A stretch of 8,219 nucleotides of DNA from Clostridia bacterium. GTDB taxonomy: Bacteria; Bacillota; Clostridia; Oscillospirales; Acutalibacteraceae. This document shows, piece after piece, positions 6,214 through 8,219 of the stretch (the stretch's first letter is position 1; each line of letters begins with the position of its first letter). A program made the position numbers and the translations under genes. The stretch lies in NCBI GenBank assembly GCA_030536195.1, contig JAUNQL010000039.1:1-8219 (forward strand), in the 5' to 3' direction. The notes under the pieces were generated by a model, which saw nothing but the letters and a program-made list of their open reading frames with translations, was not told the DNA's origin and ran no database searches.

Positions 6214-7565
6214 TATTTCACCTCCTCTAATGTTTCAATAATTGTATCAACAAACTCAAAGCCGTCGTTTGGTAAAACAACAACTTTGATGTCGAGTTCC
6301 TTTTCGATGTCCTCTATTGTCACATCATCAAGAAGTACTGTCTCTCCATCACGGAGTACTACCTTTGGAAGGAAGAGAACAGAGCCCAAGTTCTTACCCT
6401 TGAGCTGTCTGATGATATCCTCACCTGTCAAAAGGCCCGCAACCGTTACGCTAGAGCCAAAGAAGACATTTACAATGCCTTTGACTTTGAGCTCAAACGC
6501 ATTACTGTAAAGGTTTTGAACTTTACGCGCGGCATCTTTTAGCAGATCCTCTGATGCGAGACCCGTCGCAATTGTAGCGCGAAGAGGCTCATCGCCACGC
6601 TCTATCACGTGCTCTGAAAGGTGCTTGCCCATCTCAAGGATTGCATCGTTAACCTCACCAGTGAAGAGCCTCATGAGGCCTACACCGTTATCAAGCTGAG
6701 GATAGTCATCATAGTAATCCTCATCTGGTATTGGCTGTTCTGCAATCAAATAAAACTCATCAGCAGCGTAGCAGAAACGTGTGCCGAGTTCTGGCTTGAT
6801 TTCCTTTGCTAATTTATCAATCAATTTGATTGTTGCCCTTGCAGTCCTAGCATTGTATGGCTCAAGCTTTGTAAGGCCATCGCGGAAGCGTGTGAGGCCT
6901 ACTGGCACGCACGCAACGCTCTGTACGCTTGGCGACAGCTCATAGAGACTCCGGATGCTGTATTCCAGCTCCTCGCCATCGTTTATGCCAGGGCATAAAA
7001 CGAGTTGCGCGTTGATTGCTATGCCCGCATCCGCAAGGCGCTTTAAATAGCGCAAGCTGTCGCCCGCGAAGCGGTTATTCATCATCTCACAACGGAGTTC
7101 CTCGTTCATTGTATGAACTGAGACATTGACAGGGCTGATATGCATCTTAATTATCCTGTCGATATCTGCATCACTAAGATTGGTAAGCGTGATGTAATTA
7201 CCATAGAAGAATGACATGCGTGAGTCGTCATCCTTGAAATAGAGCGACTCTCTCATTCCCTCTGGGAGTTGGTCGATAAAGCAGAAGATGCACTTGTTGT
7301 TGCATGAGTGCTGCTTATCAATCAAATATGTCTCAAACTCGATGCCAAGATCATCGTACTCGTCATCCTTATGGATTTTAACCACACGAATCTTGCCATC
7401 AAGGCCACGGTAGCTAAGAGTTATATCCTGTTCCATCATATAAAAACGATAGTCCAAAACATCAACTATCTCATTACCGTTAATCTTTAGAAGTGTACAA
7501 CCCGATTCAATACCGTGTTCCTCTGCATAAGAACCCGGTTCTACACTTTTAATGAGTGCTGACAT
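6213..7565 (-). CDS. DUF512 family PDZ-radical SAM protein
   Basis: A 450-residue protein of the DUF512/TIGR03279-like radical SAM family. Its reaction is not known to me. An N-terminal PDZ-like domain (about 1-65, SVEPGSYAEEHGIESGCTLLKINGNEI) precedes the iron-sulfur motif C88-x3-C92-x2-C95 (CNNKCIFCF), which binds the 4Fe-4S cluster used to cleave S-adenosylmethionine. A TIM-barrel-like part follows (ITLTNLSDADIDRII, NVSVHTMNEELR, LVLCPGINDGEE). The C-terminal DUF512 part is about 230-450. No transmembrane segment is evident, so it is probably cytosolic. The start has AGGAGG seven bases upstream. An out-of-frame ATG five bases earlier is closer to the same purine tract. It is coupled to der and follows rpmF after a hairpin. 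The placement with der, L32 and YceD suggests a role tied to ribosome or RNA maturation, an inference from neighbours only. Confidence 0.93.
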   Translation of the reverse strand: MSALIKSVEPGSYAEEHGIESGCTLLKINGNEIVDVLDYRFYMMEQDITLSYRGLDGKIRVVKIHKDDEYDDLGIEFETYLIDKQHSCNNKCIFCFIDQLPEGMRESLYFKDDDSRMSFFYGNYITLTNLSDADIDRIIKMHISPVNVSVHTMNEELRCEMMNNRFAGDSLRYLKRLADAGIAINAQLVLCPGINDGEELEYSIRSLYELSPSVQSVACVPVGLTRFRDGLTKLEPYNARTARATIKLIDKLAKEIKPELGTRFCYAADEFYLIAEQPIPDEDYYDDYPQLDNGVGLMRLFTGEVNDAILEMGKHLSEHVIERGDEPLRATIATGLASEDLLKDAARKVQNLYSNAFELKVKGIVNVFFGSSVTVAGLLTGEDIIRQLKGKNLGSVLFLPKVVLRDGETVLLDDVTIEDIEKELDIKVVVLPNDGFEFVDTIIETLEEVK

Positions 7566-7583
7566 ACCATTTCCTCCTCCCCT

Positions 7584-7626
7584 AAAAAACGACTAAAAGG
7601 TGGGGAAGGTTCCCCTTCTCCACCTT
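7584..7626 (-). terminator. Hairpin with imperfect T-run between rpmF and the DUF512 gene
   Basis: On the minus strand, seven pairs (7620-7626 with 7597-7603), one A/C mismatch, and five pairs (7614-7618 with 7605-7609) close a GGAA (GNRA-type) loop. The tail reads TTAGTCG followed by six Ts, so the T-run is interrupted. It begins 20 bases after the rpmF stop and ends about 31 bases before the DUF512 start. Either it is a partial terminator that lowers der-operon expression relative to L32, or an RNA-processing or stabilising stem. Confidence 0.65.
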
Positions 7627-7646
7627 AATCTCTAAAGAAATTTTGA

Positions 7647-7826
7647 TTAGTCCTTTACGATTACCTGCTTGCCATTGTAGTAACCACATTCCTGGCAAAC
7701 TCTGTGTGGTCTCTTGTATTCACCGCACTGTGGGCACTTTACGAGCTCTGGAGCGTCAAGCTTCCATACGTTTGAACGTCTCTTATCACGACGAGCCTTA
7801 GAAACTCTTCTAGCTGGTACTGCCAT
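7647..7826 (-). CDS. rpmF: 50S ribosomal protein L32
   Basis: Small basic ribosomal protein of the large subunit, 59 residues, full length for bacteria. The N-terminus MAVPARRVSKARRDKRRS is the typical L32 start (AVPxRRxSKxRRxxRRs). The zinc ribbon CPQC (31-34) with CQEC (44-47) supplies four cysteine ligands, so this is the zinc-binding (C+) form. It ends in GYYNGKQVIVKD, also typical. The Shine-Dalgarno is AGGGGG, about seven to eight bases before the ATG. It lies 21 bases after the YceD stop, the near-universal yceD-rpmF pairing, and is followed by a hairpin. Confidence 0.98.
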   Translation of the reverse strand: MAVPARRVSKARRDKRRSNVWKLDAPELVKCPQCGEYKRPHRVCQECGYYNGKQVIVKD

Positions 7827-7847
7827 TTTGGAAACCCCCTATCAAAA

Positions 7848-8219
7848 TTAAAGTAATGCTGCAAGTGCTTCCCATCTAGGGTCAATATCTGCCTTGCAGT
7901 CACAAAGTCCTTCATTTAAGTTCTTGCCACACTTTGGACAGATTCCTTTACAGTCCTCACTGCACAAAAACTTCTGTGGTAAATAAAGAATAACATCTTC
8001 AGTCGCCAGTCCTTCCAAGTCGAATCGCATGGTTGGCACGAGGTAGAACTCATCGTTCTCTTCGTCGTTCAACTCGGTCACAAAAGTATGTTCCATCGGA
8101 ATGGTATATTCTCTAGTTACCTCTTTGGCGCAACGGTCACAGCTTCCGGAATATAAAACTGTGATTGTAGCGGAAATAGAAACTATATCAGTTTCATTTT
8201 TGATAGCACCAGTGATTGT
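7848..8219 (-). CDS. yceD: YceD/DUF177 family protein (5' end outside window)
   Basis: The frame stays open to the window edge, so only the C-terminal 123 codons are present. The ATG at 8096 is internal. The reading frame upstream of it still matches the family: ...VLYSGSCDRCAKEVTREYTIPMEHTF..., where CDRC is the conserved first CxxC. The C-terminal part holds FLCSEDCKGICPKCGKNLNE followed by CDC, the cysteine motif typical of the Firmicutes/Actinobacteria branch, then DPRWEALAAL at the end. In E. coli and plants YceD homologues are linked to 23S rRNA accumulation and 50S assembly. The cysteines suggest metal binding. It is cotranscribed with rpmF, 21 bases downstream. The promoter and start lie beyond 8219. 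Confidence 0.92.
   Translation of the reverse strand, partial: TITGAIKNETDIVSISATITVLYSGSCDRCAKEVTREYTIPMEHTFVTELNDEENDEFYLVPTMRFDLEGLATEDVILYLPQKFLCSEDCKGICPKCGKNLNEGLCDCKADIDPRWEALAALL

Overview
The window looks like ordinary chromosome from a low-to-moderate-GC Firmicute, most likely a Clostridia member close to the Lachnospiraceae. This is inferred from strong purine-rich ribosome binding sites, tightly packed same-strand operons, a radical SAM DUF512 gene next to der, a four-cysteine L32, and an SPFH gene next to an Arc-type regulator and an ABC exporter. No phage, IS, tRNA, rRNA or CRISPR signature was seen, and no stretch over 300 bases lacks a gene.

There are three transcription units. 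(1) Plus strand, 64-1033: a sigma-A-like promoter, then ndk (nucleoside diphosphate kinase) and a YfcE/MJ0936-type metallophosphodiesterase. A hairpin at 1043-1074 with T-runs on both sides ends this unit and also the converging minus-strand operon. (2) Minus strand, 4706 down to 1089: a well-formed promoter overlapped by repeated 8-bp palindromes, then an SPFH/Band-7 membrane protein, a 70-residue ribbon-helix-helix protein, an ABC ATPase and a 537-residue double-length ABC-2 permease. The genes are 11 bp apart or overlap. This is the least understood part of the window. It reads as a self-regulated exporter coupled to a membrane-scaffold protein, with unknown substrate. (3) Minus strand, from beyond 8219 down to 4743: the 3' part of a YceD/DUF177 gene, rpmF (L32, 59 residues), a PDZ-radical SAM DUF512 protein, der (ribosome-assembly GTPase), and a probable small cysteine-rich protein that starts inside der and stops inside the terminator hairpin. 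Most recognised members of this unit relate to the ribosome.

The items most worth a second look are the SPFH-RHH-ABC operon with its palindromic operator candidate, the cysteine-rich small ORF, the hairpin between rpmF and the DUF512 gene, and the DUF512 enzyme itself, for which no reaction is known to me.
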